Part shown: positions 35,170 to 43,567 of the stretch, piece by piece | Layout: each line of letters opens with the position of its first letter | Numbering within the stretch: the stretch's first letter is position 1 | Assembly (NCBI GenBank): GCA_019637815.1 | Contig: JAHBUZ010000027.1 | Location: forward strand, 1-53,566 | Reading direction: 5' to 3' | DNA length: 53,566 bases | DNA from: Chloroflexota bacterium | GTDB taxonomy: Bacteria; Chloroflexota; Limnocylindria; Limnocylindrales; CSP1-4 | The notes under the pieces: model-generated | What the model saw: the letters and a program-made list of their open reading frames with translations, nothing else | What the model was told of the DNA's origin: nothing | Databases searched by the model: none | Program-made: the position numbers and the translations under genes

Positions 35170-36237
35170 TCAGTTGCCGGGCCAGGCGATCTCCGCCGGC
35201 GGGTCGTTCGGCAGGCCGAGCGATGCCTGGGCCGCGAGGAGCGGACCGAGGTCGGACGAGCCCTCGAAGGTGACCGCCACATCCAGCTGCTGGTTGGCGA
35301 CGGTCGTGTCGAACGCGCCCTGGCCGTAGTACAGGTTGTCGCAGTAGTTGTACGCCTGGAGCGAGTAGACGCCCGGGTTCTGCTCCTGGGCCGTCACGTC
35401 CTCCCCGTTCGCACGGTAGATCTCCAGCACCCGGTCCTTGTTCGCGGGCAGCTCGCCGAGAGCGGGTGCCTGGAGGAACTGGGTGGCGCGCATCACCGCA
35501 CGCAGGAAGCGACCCGCCGTGTTCGGGTTCTGGGCCAGCCAGTCGACCGAGGCGATGTAGGAATCGTTCGGCCACGCCTTGACCTCGGAGATCGGGAAGC
35601 TCGCTCCGTACTCCTCGAGCGCCAGGCGGTCATCCTCGTAGAAGGGCATCAGGGCGACGCTGCCTGCCAGGAAGAACTGGCGCCAGGTCGCCGAGTCGGG
35701 ACCTGGGTAGACCACGTTGGCACCCACGTCCGAGACGTCCCAGCCCGACTCCGCGAGGACCTTCTCGCGCTCGAACTGGGCGGGATCACCGGCGGTGCCC
35801 GCGAGCACGATGTCCTTGCCCGCGAGATCGGCGGCGGACGTGATGTCCGGCTGGACCGCGAAGTTGAACGACTGGCGGCAGGAGTGGCTGCCGATGACGC
35901 GCACCGGCAGCTCCTCGTTCGCGGCCAGGAGGACCGCGCCCGCGCTCTCGACGCCGATGTCGGCGCTGCCCGAGACGACCGCTGCCACCGTGCTGTCCGC
36001 GGTGACGACATCGACCGTGATGCCCTCGTCCGCGAAGTAGCCCTCGGCGTCCGCGATGAAGTAGCGCCCGAACATGACGATGTCCGGGAACGGGATGGCG
36101 ATGGTCAGGGCCGTCTTCTCGGCGGGGCCGAAGGGATCGGCCGGGTCATCCTGGGCGAGCACGGGCGTGGCCGCCAGTGCGAGGACGCCTGCCATGACCG
36201 CTGGCGCGGCTGCCTGGCGTCGAGTGAGGGATCGCAT
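35170..36237 (-). CDS. NMT1/SsuA-type solute-binding protein
   Basis: 355-residue exported binding protein. ATG 36237 gives MRSLTRRQAAAPAVMAGVLA and an ALA-type cleavage site before QDDPADP. The mature part shows LTIAIPFPDIVMFGRYFIADAEGYFADEGITVD, VVSGSADIGVESAGAVLLA and the DLAGKDIVLAG hinge, typical of THI5/NMT1-like proteins that bind pyrimidine precursors, sulfonates, nitrate or aromatic acids. It is the first gene of the leftward ATPase transcript; GAATACACT lies about 75 bases upstream. Confidence 0.92.
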   Translation of the reverse strand: MRSLTRRQAAAPAVMAGVLALAATPVLAQDDPADPFGPAEKTALTIAIPFPDIVMFGRYFIADAEGYFADEGITVDVVTADSTVAAVVSGSADIGVESAGAVLLAANEELPVRVIGSHSCRQSFNFAVQPDITSAADLAGKDIVLAGTAGDPAQFEREKVLAESGWDVSDVGANVVYPGPDSATWRQFFLAGSVALMPFYEDDRLALEEYGASFPISEVKAWPNDSYIASVDWLAQNPNTAGRFLRAVMRATQFLQAPALGELPANKDRVLEIYRANGEDVTAQEQNPGVYSLQAYNYCDNLYYGQGAFDTTVANQQLDVAVTFEGSSDLGPLLAAQASLGLPNDPPAEIAWPGN

Positions 36238-36311
36238 CGAGCTTCTCCGTGCTCCAGGTGTGGTCCGTCGGTTGTCATCCGTGGCCAGATCGTCCACACG
36301 TCCGGTCGAAG

Positions 36312-36319
36312 TGTATTCG
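36312..36319 (-). promoter_or_regulatory. Single TGTATTC element upstream of the binding-protein gene
   Basis: TGTATTCG (minus strand GAATACACTT) resembles the GGATACACTC of the 39.3-kb and 51.1-kb sites but has no partner at 21 bp. It may simply be a -10 box (TACACT). Confidence 0.3.
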
Positions 36320-36367
36320 TTGTCCGTGCCGATGGGAACACCCGTCGGCCGCATCCCGACCCGCCGG

Positions 36368-36760
36368 TCAGGCCGCGCCGGGTGTACCCGGACGGGCCAC
36401 CGCGATCGCGTCGATCTCGACCAGGAGGTCCGGATGGGCGAGCGCACATACCTGGACGGCAGTGGAGGGGAGCGTGCGCGGCAGGTGCTGCCGTCGCGCG
36501 GCGCTGGCCTTCGGCAGGTCCTCCATGTCCGTGAGGTACATCGTGAGGCGCACGATGGCGTCCATGCCCAGGCCCAGGCGGGCGAGCGTCGCCTCGATGT
36601 TGCGCATCGTCTGCGCGACCTGCTCCTCGATGCCGCCGGCGACGGGTTCCATGGTCACCGGGTCGGTGCCCGTCTCACCCGCGAGGAACACGAAGCCACC
36701 GGCGACCGACGCGGCCGCCCAGCGACGGGGTGGGTCGTAGTCGAGGACATCGAAGGACAT
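36368..36760 (-). CDS. RidA-family protein
   Basis: 130-residue RidA/YjgF/UK114 protein: AGGFVFLAGETGTDPVT, QVAQTMRNIEATLARLG, VRLTMYLTDMEDLPKA and AVQVCALAHPDLLVEIDAIAVA. The usual substrate-binding Arg near residue 105 is replaced (STAVQVCAL where RVEV/VRV is typical), so imine deaminase activity may be absent or altered. It is divergent from the MFS gene with only 74 bases between starts. It ends about 130 bases upstream of the binding-protein gene on the same strand. Confidence 0.9.
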   Translation of the reverse strand: MSFDVLDYDPPRRWAAASVAGGFVFLAGETGTDPVTMEPVAGGIEEQVAQTMRNIEATLARLGLGMDAIVRLTMYLTDMEDLPKASAARRQHLPRTLPSTAVQVCALAHPDLLVEIDAIAVARPGTPGAA

Positions 36761-36834
36761 GGCGCACCCTCCCTGGTGTGGGGTTCCGACCGGGCCACCA
36801 CCATGGGCCCACAACGGAGACAATACTCCGCGAT

Positions 36835-38241
36835 ATGGATACCGAACGGAGGTCGGGCGACGCGGATCGGGACGAGCCGCCCGAGGCAAGCGACGCGTCG
36901 ACGCCGGGACCCGCACCGGGCGCCCACGGATCGACACCGTCCACCCCGGGATCGCCCTCGCACCCCGGTCCATCGACGACCCCTCCCGCACCGGCGCGTG
37001 AGCGGTCGGGTCGCGGGTTCCCGGCCCTTCGCCATCGCGGCTATCGCTGGTATTTCGGGGGCATGCTCGGCCGTGGTGCCGTCGTGTGGCTGCTGTTCGT
37101 GGCCATCCCCTGGTACGCCCTCCAGCTCGGCGCCGGACCCGTGGAGCTGGGCATCGTGACCGCGCTCCAGACCCTGCCCACGTTGTTCGTGGCACCCCTC
37201 GGTGGCGTGGTCGCGGACCGGCTGCACCGTCCCCGGGTCCTGGTCGTGTGCCAGATCCTCTCGGCCGTGGTCGCGGGTGGACTGTGCCTCGTCACGCTCG
37301 CCGACGGCATGACGATCCCGCTGCTGATGCTGGGTGCGCTGTCGCTGGGCATCATCACGGCGCTCGAGCTGCCGGTCCGCCAGACGTATCTCACGGAGCT
37401 GGTGCCGTCCGACCTCGCCACGAACGCGGTGGCGCTCCACTCCACGGCCTGGAACACGGCGCGGTTCATCGGCCCCGCGCTCGCGGGCCTGCTCATCGCG
37501 AGCGTGGGGATCGCTGCGACCTTCGCGTTCGCTGCCGTGACCGCGGTCATCGTCGGGTGGACCATCCTGGTCATCGAGCGACGACCGTGGCACCGTCGGC
37601 CGCGCCCGGCCACCACGGTCCGGGTGCTGACCGCACTCCGCGAGGGCGCCGCCTATGCATTCCGGGATCCGCTCATCCGATGGGCGCTGGTGTTCGTCAC
37701 GGCAGGCGGCATCCTGGGCATCCAGACGTTCCAGACGCTCGCGCCGCTGTACGCCACCGAGGCGCTCGGCCTGGAGGCGGACGGCTATGGCGCGCTCATC
37801 TCCCTGTGGGGCCTGGGCGCCGTCATCGCCGCCTACTTCATCGCATGGTTCGCGCACGGCGATCGACGGCCCTGGCTGGTGGCCGGCGGCCTGGGCATGG
37901 CTGCCGTGCTCGGCGCGATGGCGCTGGTGCACGTCGTGGCGCTCGCCTTCGCCCTCGCGATCGTCCTCGGGATCGCCCAGATCGCGCTCGTCCAGAATGC
38001 GTTGATCGCGGTCCAGCAGGCGGCACCCGACGCGATGCGGGGACGGGTGATGGGCCTCTACACGACCGTGTTCCAGGGCTTCAGCCCGTTCGGCGCCATC
38101 CTCGCGGGGGTGGTGGCGAGCATCGCCGGCGTGCCCGGTGCGATGCTCTTCGCGTCCGCTGTGCTCGCCTGCGTCATGGCCGCAGGTGCCGTCGCGCTCC
38201 GACGGTCACGTGCGGCGGACCGGCGCGCCGCGCCGGCCTGA
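36835..38241 (+). CDS. MFS transporter (EntS/MFS_3-like exporter)
   Basis: 468 residues. A disordered, Pro/Ser/Asp-rich N-terminus of about 65 residues precedes about 12 membrane helices starting at YFGGMLGRGAVVWLLFVAIP. ADRLHRPR is the loop-2/3 basic motif and LPVRQTYLTELVP marks the MFS_3 branch (EntS and drug efflux). Direction is probably export. Placement inside the catabolic island suggests removal of a toxic substrate or product. No ribosome site is seen near ATG 36835. Confidence 0.9.
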   Translation: MDTERRSGDADRDEPPEASDASTPGPAPGAHGSTPSTPGSPSHPGPSTTPPAPARERSGRGFPALRHRGYRWYFGGMLGRGAVVWLLFVAIPWYALQLGAGPVELGIVTALQTLPTLFVAPLGGVVADRLHRPRVLVVCQILSAVVAGGLCLVTLADGMTIPLLMLGALSLGIITALELPVRQTYLTELVPSDLATNAVALHSTAWNTARFIGPALAGLLIASVGIAATFAFAAVTAVIVGWTILVIERRPWHRRPRPATTVRVLTALREGAAYAFRDPLIRWALVFVTAGGILGIQTFQTLAPLYATEALGLEADGYGALISLWGLGAVIAAYFIAWFAHGDRRPWLVAGGLGMAAVLGAMALVHVVALAFALAIVLGIAQIALVQNALIAVQQAAPDAMRGRVMGLYTTVFQGFSPFGAILAGVVASIAGVPGAMLFASAVLACVMAAGAVALRRSRAADRRAAPA

Positions 38242-38253
38242 CCAGCCCGGGGC

Positions 38254-39276
38254 TCAGCCGCGCGGCGTGATCCCCGGCGCCACCTCGGCCGCGACGAGAC
38301 GCATCTGGGCGAGGGTCTGCTCCAGGGTGAGCGGCAGGAACTTGAGGTCGAACGTGGTCACGCCCACATCCACGTACCGCTGGACATGGGCACGTGCCTC
38401 GTCCGGGGTGCCGGTGATGGTCGCCGCGAACAACGGTCCATCCCCCTGGAAGCGATGACCGAGCGAGTCGCGCATCGCGGTCCGGGCCGCCTCGCCGTCC
38501 GCCTGGACGGACGCGAACAGGTTGGTCGCCATGGTCGGGGTCGGGCGTCCATGCTCCGCCGCGATGCGCGCGAGCTCCGGTGCGCCGGCCTCGAACACCT
38601 CGACGGACGCCTGGCTCGGATACCACGCCTCCGCGAGCCGTGCGGCCCGGCTGATGGCGGGCTCGGATCGACCACCGATCCAGATGGGGGGTCGTGGCGT
38701 GGACACCGGCTTGGGGTAGATGTCGATGTCATGGAACGTGACGAACTCGCCCTCGAACGAGGCCGACTCCTGCGTCCACAGCGCGTCCAGCACCCGGATG
38801 TACTCGTCCATCATGCGGCCCCGGTTGCCGTGGATGGCGAAGGTGTCGAACTCCCGGACCGCGATCGACCCATGGGCCTGGAGGTTCTGACCCTTGTCCT
38901 CCTGCCGACCGCGGAGCGCGCCCACGCCGACACCCACGACCAGGCGGCCGTTGGAGAGGGCATCGAGCGAGGAGGTCTCCTTGGCCAGCCACACGGGCTG
39001 GCGGTACGGCAGCACGTAGACCCCCGCGATGAGCCGGGCACGCTCGGTGCGTCCGGCGAGGAAGGCGAGCGTGGTGTGCCCCTCGTAGACGGTCCGGTCG
39101 TCACCGTTCGACGAATGCGCATGGCCGCACGGGCTCACCGACGAATCGGAGAGCAGGTGGTCCTGCACCGAGATGTCCATGTCCAGCTCGTCCGCGAGGT
39201 CGGCGACCTCGAGCAGGGCGTCCCGGTTCGCGATGCACCACGAGTGGGGGAGTCGGACGGCGAAGCGCACGGTCAT
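38254..39276 (-). CDS. LLM-class flavin/F420-dependent oxidoreductase
   Basis: 340-residue luciferase-like barrel: MTVRFAVRLPHSWCIANRD, DISVQDHLLSDSS, SNGRLVVGVGVGALRGR, PRPPIWIGGRSEPAISRAARL. Closest paralogue in the window is 27955-29082. An insert around residues 44-62 (VSPCGHAHSSNGDDRTV) carries Cys and two His residues. GGGAGACC precedes ATG 39276. It is convergent with the MFS gene and lies behind three TGTATCC repeats. Confidence 0.92.
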   Translation of the reverse strand: MTVRFAVRLPHSWCIANRDALLEVADLADELDMDISVQDHLLSDSSVSPCGHAHSSNGDDRTVYEGHTTLAFLAGRTERARLIAGVYVLPYRQPVWLAKETSSLDALSNGRLVVGVGVGALRGRQEDKGQNLQAHGSIAVREFDTFAIHGNRGRMMDEYIRVLDALWTQESASFEGEFVTFHDIDIYPKPVSTPRPPIWIGGRSEPAISRAARLAEAWYPSQASVEVFEAGAPELARIAAEHGRPTPTMATNLFASVQADGEAARTAMRDSLGHRFQGDGPLFAATITGTPDEARAHVQRYVDVGVTTFDLKFLPLTLEQTLAQMRLVAAEVAPGITPRG

Positions 39277-39316
39277 GGAGGTCTCCCTGGCAGCTCGCCC
39301 GGCAGGATCCGGGCTC

Positions 39317-39366
39317 TGTATCCTGTTCACCGCCGAGTGTATCCAACATCGGTCAAGATGTATCCA
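39317..39366. repeat. Three TGTATCC direct repeats at exact 21-bp spacing
   Basis: TGTATCC occurs at 39317, 39338 and 39359, two helical turns apart, in the divergent spacer between the LLM gene (-) and the CoxG-like gene (+). Related pairs at the same spacing occur at 51063/51084 and, more loosely, at 30911/30932. Candidate operator array of the island, possibly for the GntR protein at 51280. Confidence 0.6.
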
Positions 39367-39427
39367 TCGTCCCGGGCCTGACGGTCGGCGATCCGGGTGA
39401 TCCCGCGATGATGAGGGAGGCGGCGCG

Positions 39428-40099
39428 ATGCGCATCCAGCAGTCGTTCGAGGTGGCGGCGCCCGTCGAGGCGGTGTGGGCGGCGTTCCTGGACATCCCGA
39501 GCGTGGTGCCCTGCCTGCCCGGCGCGCAGCTCACCGAGGCGCTCGGTGACGATCGATACGCGGGCCGGGTCACGGTCAAGCTCGGGCCCATGTCGTTCTC
39601 GTTCGATGGCGAGGCGACCGTGCGGGTCGACCCGGCCAGCCGCACCGGCACGATCGAGGGCAAGGGCGCGGACCGGAAGGGCGGCAGCCGGGGGTCGGTC
39701 GCGGTCAGCTACTCCGTCACCGATGCCGCGACCGCGGACGCGGGACCCCCGGCCGAAGGCGCGTCTGGCGAGCCGGCAGCCGTCCTGGCGGTCGACCCCG
39801 ATGCGGCAGCCACCGAGTCGCCCGACACGACCACCACCGATGTCCGGGCCCCGCGCACCCGGGTGACCATGGAGACCGACCTCACCCTGGCCGGTCCCGC
39901 CGCCCAGTTCGGGCGGACCGGGCTCATCGAGGAGGTCTCGAAGCGGCTCCTGGGCGAGTTCGCTCGGTGTCTCGGTGCTCGACTGGCCGCTGCCAGCCCG
40001 GCGGAGGCCGCTGCCATCACGGCCGCCGATGTCGGTGCCGCCTCGCTGCTCATGGGCGCCATGACGGACCGGCTCAGGAAGGGCCTGCGGGGCGGCTGA
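39428..40099 (+). CDS. CoxG-like SRPBCC protein with an acidic insert
   Basis: 223 residues. The N-terminus MRIQQSFEVAAPVEAVWAAF, then DIPSVVPCLPGAQLTE and VTVKLGPMSFSFDGEATV, matches CoxG, the membrane-recruiting partner of molybdenum CO-dehydrogenase-type hydroxylases. An Ala/Thr/Asp-rich insert of about 45 residues (100-143) splits the domain before TRVTMETDLTLAGPAAQFGRTG. The C-terminus LLMGAMTDRLRKGL is amphipathic. GGGAGGCGG precedes the ATG. The molybdo-hydroxylase genes at 41186-44960 are its likely partner. Confidence 0.88.
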   Translation: MRIQQSFEVAAPVEAVWAAFLDIPSVVPCLPGAQLTEALGDDRYAGRVTVKLGPMSFSFDGEATVRVDPASRTGTIEGKGADRKGGSRGSVAVSYSVTDAATADAGPPAEGASGEPAAVLAVDPDAAATESPDTTTTDVRAPRTRVTMETDLTLAGPAAQFGRTGLIEEVSKRLLGEFARCLGARLAAASPAEAAAITAADVGAASLLMGAMTDRLRKGLRGG

Positions 40100-40120
40100 A
40101 TCCACGGCAGACGCCGCCCC

Positions 40121-40148
40121 GGCGCCCGGGAACGTCCGTCTGGGCGCC
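40121..40148. terminator. Hairpin between convergent CoxG-like and LLM genes
   Basis: GGCGCCC (40121-40127) pairs with GGGCGCC (40142-40148) across a 14-base loop, between stops at 40099 and 40168. Confidence 0.4.
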
Positions 40149-40167
40149 AAGGGCGTCCGTCCGGCGG

Positions 40168-41184
40168 TCAGCCCTCGAGGAGCGGCAGCAACCGGCTCCC
40201 GGCCAGCTCGAGCGTGCGCGCCGCGACCGCCGCGGGCATGCCCCCCGGCGCAGGTCGCAGCTGGATCTGGTCGATGCCCAGCTCGAGGTAGGCGCCCAGC
40301 TCGGCCGCGACGCTCTCCGGCGTGCCCACGAGGCACATCCCGGCGGCCGCCTGCCGGACCGCGTCCATGTCACCGGCGGGTGCGGCCGCCAGCTCGTCCG
40401 CGCCCTTGAACATCTTCAGCTTCGCGTACATGCGCAGCAGCCGCTCGATGGACGGCCCGCCCTCCGCCCATGCCTGCTCGGCGTCGTCCGCGAGGACCAC
40501 GATGCGGTTGACGGCGACACGACCCGGCCCACGGCCGCCCGTCGCGAGCGCTGCCCGGTATCGCTCCACCTGCGTGCGCACGAGGCCGAGCCCGAAGTGC
40601 GTCCCGGCGAGATAGCCATCGCCCAGCTCCGCGGCACGTCGCGCGGATCGGCCGATCTTGCCGCCCACCCAGATGGGCGGTCCGCCCGGCTGCACCGGCC
40701 GCGGCCCGATCGCTCCGTCGAACGATACATAGGCGCCGCTGAACGATGCCTCGCCCGCCCACAGTGCCCGGAGTGCCACGATCTGTTCATCCACCCGGGC
40801 GCCGATCGTGGCCGGGTCCACGCCGAACTGCTTCCAGGTGGGTGCCGCGCCGAGGCCGACCCCCAGCTCGAGCCGTCCGTCCGAGAGCTGGTCGAGCACG
40901 ATGGTGTCGTAGGCGAGCTTGAGGGTGTCCCAGACCGGCAGCAGCAGCACCCCGGTGCCGAGGCGCATCCTGGTCACGCGTGACAGCGCCGCGAGCACCA
41001 GCAACGGGTCCGGTGCGTGCTGGAAGCCGCCACCTCCGCGGGGATAGCTCTCACCCGCCCACACCGACGTGAAGCCGAGCGCCTCGGCGCGCTCGAGGAG
41101 CGGCTGCCAGGTCGTCATGTGCTCGCCGAGGGTCCTGGACTCCGTGGCCAGGTCCAGGAACACACCGAGCTCGAGGCGTGCCAT
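40168..41184 (-). CDS. LLM-class F420-dependent oxidoreductase
   Basis: 338 residues: MARLELGVFLDLATESRTLG, SVWAGESYPRGGGGFQHAPD, GTGVLLLPVWDTLKLAYD, SDGRLELGVGLGAAPTWKQFG and PPIWVGGKIGRSARRAAEL. Different from the two other LLM types in the island and closer to generic F420-linked enzymes. It begins 1 base after the stop of the molybdo-hydroxylase large subunit, so it is the last gene of the long leftward operon (about 51.0 to 40.2 kb). Confidence 0.92.
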   Translation of the reverse strand: MARLELGVFLDLATESRTLGEHMTTWQPLLERAEALGFTSVWAGESYPRGGGGFQHAPDPLLVLAALSRVTRMRLGTGVLLLPVWDTLKLAYDTIVLDQLSDGRLELGVGLGAAPTWKQFGVDPATIGARVDEQIVALRALWAGEASFSGAYVSFDGAIGPRPVQPGGPPIWVGGKIGRSARRAAELGDGYLAGTHFGLGLVRTQVERYRAALATGGRGPGRVAVNRIVVLADDAEQAWAEGGPSIERLLRMYAKLKMFKGADELAAAPAGDMDAVRQAAAGMCLVGTPESVAAELGAYLELGIDQIQLRPAPGGMPAAVAARTLELAGSRLLPLLEG

Positions 41185-41185
41185 G

Positions 41186-43567
41186 TCAGCTCCCTTCGGT
41201 CGTCGTGGGGTCCGGCGTCGCACGCAGCGCCGCGCGGATCGAGGATGGGGTGATGGGGGTCTGGGTGATGTCGATGCCCGTGTCCCGGAGCGCATCACAC
41301 ACCGCGTTCGCGATCGCCGCCGGGACGCCCGTGGCACCGGCCTCGCCCGCGCCCTTGAGCCCGAACGGGGTCGTCGTCGAGGGGGTGGAGAGATGGTCGA
41401 TGGTCAGCTCGGGCACCTCCGGCGCACCGGGCACGAGGTAGTCCATGAAGCTCGTGACGAGTGGCTGGCCGTCAGCGTCGTGGAGGAGCTGCTCGTACAG
41501 CGCCCCGCCGATGCCCTGGGCGACGCCACCCATGATCTGGCCGTCCACCACCTGTGGGTTGAGCAGCAGGCCTGCGTCGTGGACGGCGAGGTGTGCGAGC
41601 AGCCGCACGACACCCGTGGCGCGGTCCACGTCCACCACGCAGGCATGGGTCGAGTTGGCGTAGGTGAGACAGATGTTCAGCTTGCCCTGGGCGTTCGGAC
41701 GATGATCGACCCCGGGCTGCTCGTACGCCCCAGTCGCCTCGAGACCCGGCTCGGTCCCGGGTGGCAGGTCGAACGTCCGGAAGTAGGCGAGATGGGCGAC
41801 CTCGGCCAGGCCGACCGACCGGTCCGGGCTGCCGACGACCCTCGCCCGGCCATCGACCAGCTCGATGTCGGTCGCGCTCGCCTCCAGCAGATGGCCCGCG
41901 ATGGTGCGCACCTTGTCGAGCAGGCGCCCCGCAGCGAGCTGCACGGCACCTGCCGCGACGACCGTGGAGCGGCTGCCGAACGAGCCGAGACCATACGGCG
42001 AGAGGTCGGTGTCACCGAGCCGCACCTCCACCTGGTCATGAGGCACGCCGAGCAGCTGGGACGCGAGGGTGGCGAGCATCGTCTCGGTGCCCTGGCCCAT
42101 GGGTCCGAGCCCGCTCGCCACCACGACGGTGCCGTCCGGCTCGATGCGCAGGGTGCTCGTCTCCTGCTGCGCCCACAGGCCGCTCGTCGCGTGGTAGTTG
42201 GGGGACACGCCCTCGATGTAGTTGGCATAGCCCACGCCGATGGAGCCACGCGCCGTTGGCGCCAGCCGCTCGCGGGTCGTCTCTGCCCAGGCGACCGCCC
42301 GCTCGAACGCCTCGAGATGGCTCCCGGAATCGATCCGCCGTCCGTTGGGCGTCTCGTAGGGCAGATCCTCGGGCCGGATGAGGTGGCGACGACGCAGCTC
42401 GACGGGATCCTGGCCGGTCTCACGCGCGACGCGCTCGAGGAGGCGTTCCAGTGCGAACACGATCTCGGGTGTCCCGAAGCCGCGATACGCGCCGGAGGGG
42501 GTCTTGTTGGTGACGACACAGGTGAGGCGTGCCTGGGACCGCGGGAAGCGGTACGGGCCGGTGATGCTGCCGGCGGACACGAACGCGGGCGCCACCCCGG
42601 GCGGCAGGATCTCCCCGGAGCCCACGTCGCACACCAGGTCGCCCCGGACCGCCACGATGTCGCCGCGCTCGTCCACGGCGGCCTCCAGGTCGTGCCGTTG
42701 ATGCCGGGCGTGGCTCGAGGCCAGGAAGTGCTCCCGTCGGTCCTCGATCCAGCGCACCGGCCGGCGCAGCCGCCACGCGAGTGCCGGGATGACGACCTCC
42801 TCCGGGTAGACGTGGAGCTTGCTGCCGAAACCGCCGCCCACGTCGCCTGCCACCACCCGGATGCGATGCTCGGGCAGGCCCAGGGTGCGCGCGATCACGG
42901 TGCGCACGACGTGCGGCACCTGGGTGGAGGTCCAGACCAGCAGCCGCCCTCGCTCCACGGTGGCGACCACGCCGCGGGTCTCCATGGGCATCGCCGTGTG
43001 ACGCTGCATCCGGTACGTTCCCCGGACCACCTGATGCGTCTCGAAGATCGCATCGAGCTCGGGGTCCACCGGAGCGGTCGCCACGATCCGGTCGTCCGGC
43101 CAGTCGTCGTACAGCAGTGGTGCGCCCGGGGCGAGCGCAGCGTCCATGTCCGCGACGACGGGGAGCTCCTCGAGGTCCGCGTCCACCAGCTCCGCGGCAT
43201 CCTCGGCGAGATAGCGGTCCTCGGCCACGACGACCGCGAGCGGCGCCCCCACATAGCGCACCCGGTCGATGCACAGCGCTCGCTGGCGCACGGGTCGGGT
43301 GCGTTCCCGCAGGTCCGGGAAGGGCTCCACGTCCGAGAGATCGGCGCCGGTGAGGACCGCGATGACGCCGGGTGCGGCGCGGGCCGCGTCCGTGTCGACG
43401 GCCCGGATCCGGGCATGAGCCAGGGGGCTGCGCACGAACGCGGCCTCGAGCATGCCCGGCAGCCGGACATCCGCGACATAGCTGCCCTGACCGGTGAGCA
43501 GCCGCGGGTCCTCGCGGCGTGGTCGAGGGTCTGCGACCAGCCCGGCGGTGGCGGCACCGCCGCTCAC
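41186..43567 (-). CDS. Molybdenum hydroxylase large subunit (xanthine-dehydrogenase/CoxL family)
   Basis: 793-residue Mo-cofactor subunit that hydroxylates a carbon next to ring nitrogen or an aldehyde using water. Seen: REDPRLLTGQGSYVADV at the N-terminus, GDVGGGFGSKLHVYPEE, TPSGAYRGFGTPE, GLGPMGQGTETM and the C-terminal KGAGEAG with the catalytic Glu. The active loop is AYRGFG rather than AYRCSFR of form I CO dehydrogenase, so CO oxidation is unlikely. Gene order is medium, small, large in transcription. Overlaps the small-subunit stop-start. No XdhC-type maturation gene is in the window. Confidence 0.95.
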   Translation of the reverse strand: MSGGAATAGLVADPRPRREDPRLLTGQGSYVADVRLPGMLEAAFVRSPLAHARIRAVDTDAARAAPGVIAVLTGADLSDVEPFPDLRERTRPVRQRALCIDRVRYVGAPLAVVVAEDRYLAEDAAELVDADLEELPVVADMDAALAPGAPLLYDDWPDDRIVATAPVDPELDAIFETHQVVRGTYRMQRHTAMPMETRGVVATVERGRLLVWTSTQVPHVVRTVIARTLGLPEHRIRVVAGDVGGGFGSKLHVYPEEVVIPALAWRLRRPVRWIEDRREHFLASSHARHQRHDLEAAVDERGDIVAVRGDLVCDVGSGEILPPGVAPAFVSAGSITGPYRFPRSQARLTCVVTNKTPSGAYRGFGTPEIVFALERLLERVARETGQDPVELRRRHLIRPEDLPYETPNGRRIDSGSHLEAFERAVAWAETTRERLAPTARGSIGVGYANYIEGVSPNYHATSGLWAQQETSTLRIEPDGTVVVASGLGPMGQGTETMLATLASQLLGVPHDQVEVRLGDTDLSPYGLGSFGSRSTVVAAGAVQLAAGRLLDKVRTIAGHLLEASATDIELVDGRARVVGSPDRSVGLAEVAHLAYFRTFDLPPGTEPGLEATGAYEQPGVDHRPNAQGKLNICLTYANSTHACVVDVDRATGVVRLLAHLAVHDAGLLLNPQVVDGQIMGGVAQGIGGALYEQLLHDADGQPLVTSFMDYLVPGAPEVPELTIDHLSTPSTTTPFGLKGAGEAGATGVPAAIANAVCDALRDTGIDITQTPITPSSIRAALRATPDPTTTEGS

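Noticed and set aside
39317..39366. CRISPR-like array
   Set aside because: The repeat unit is only 7 bases and the array 50 bases, with no cas genes; it fits an operator.
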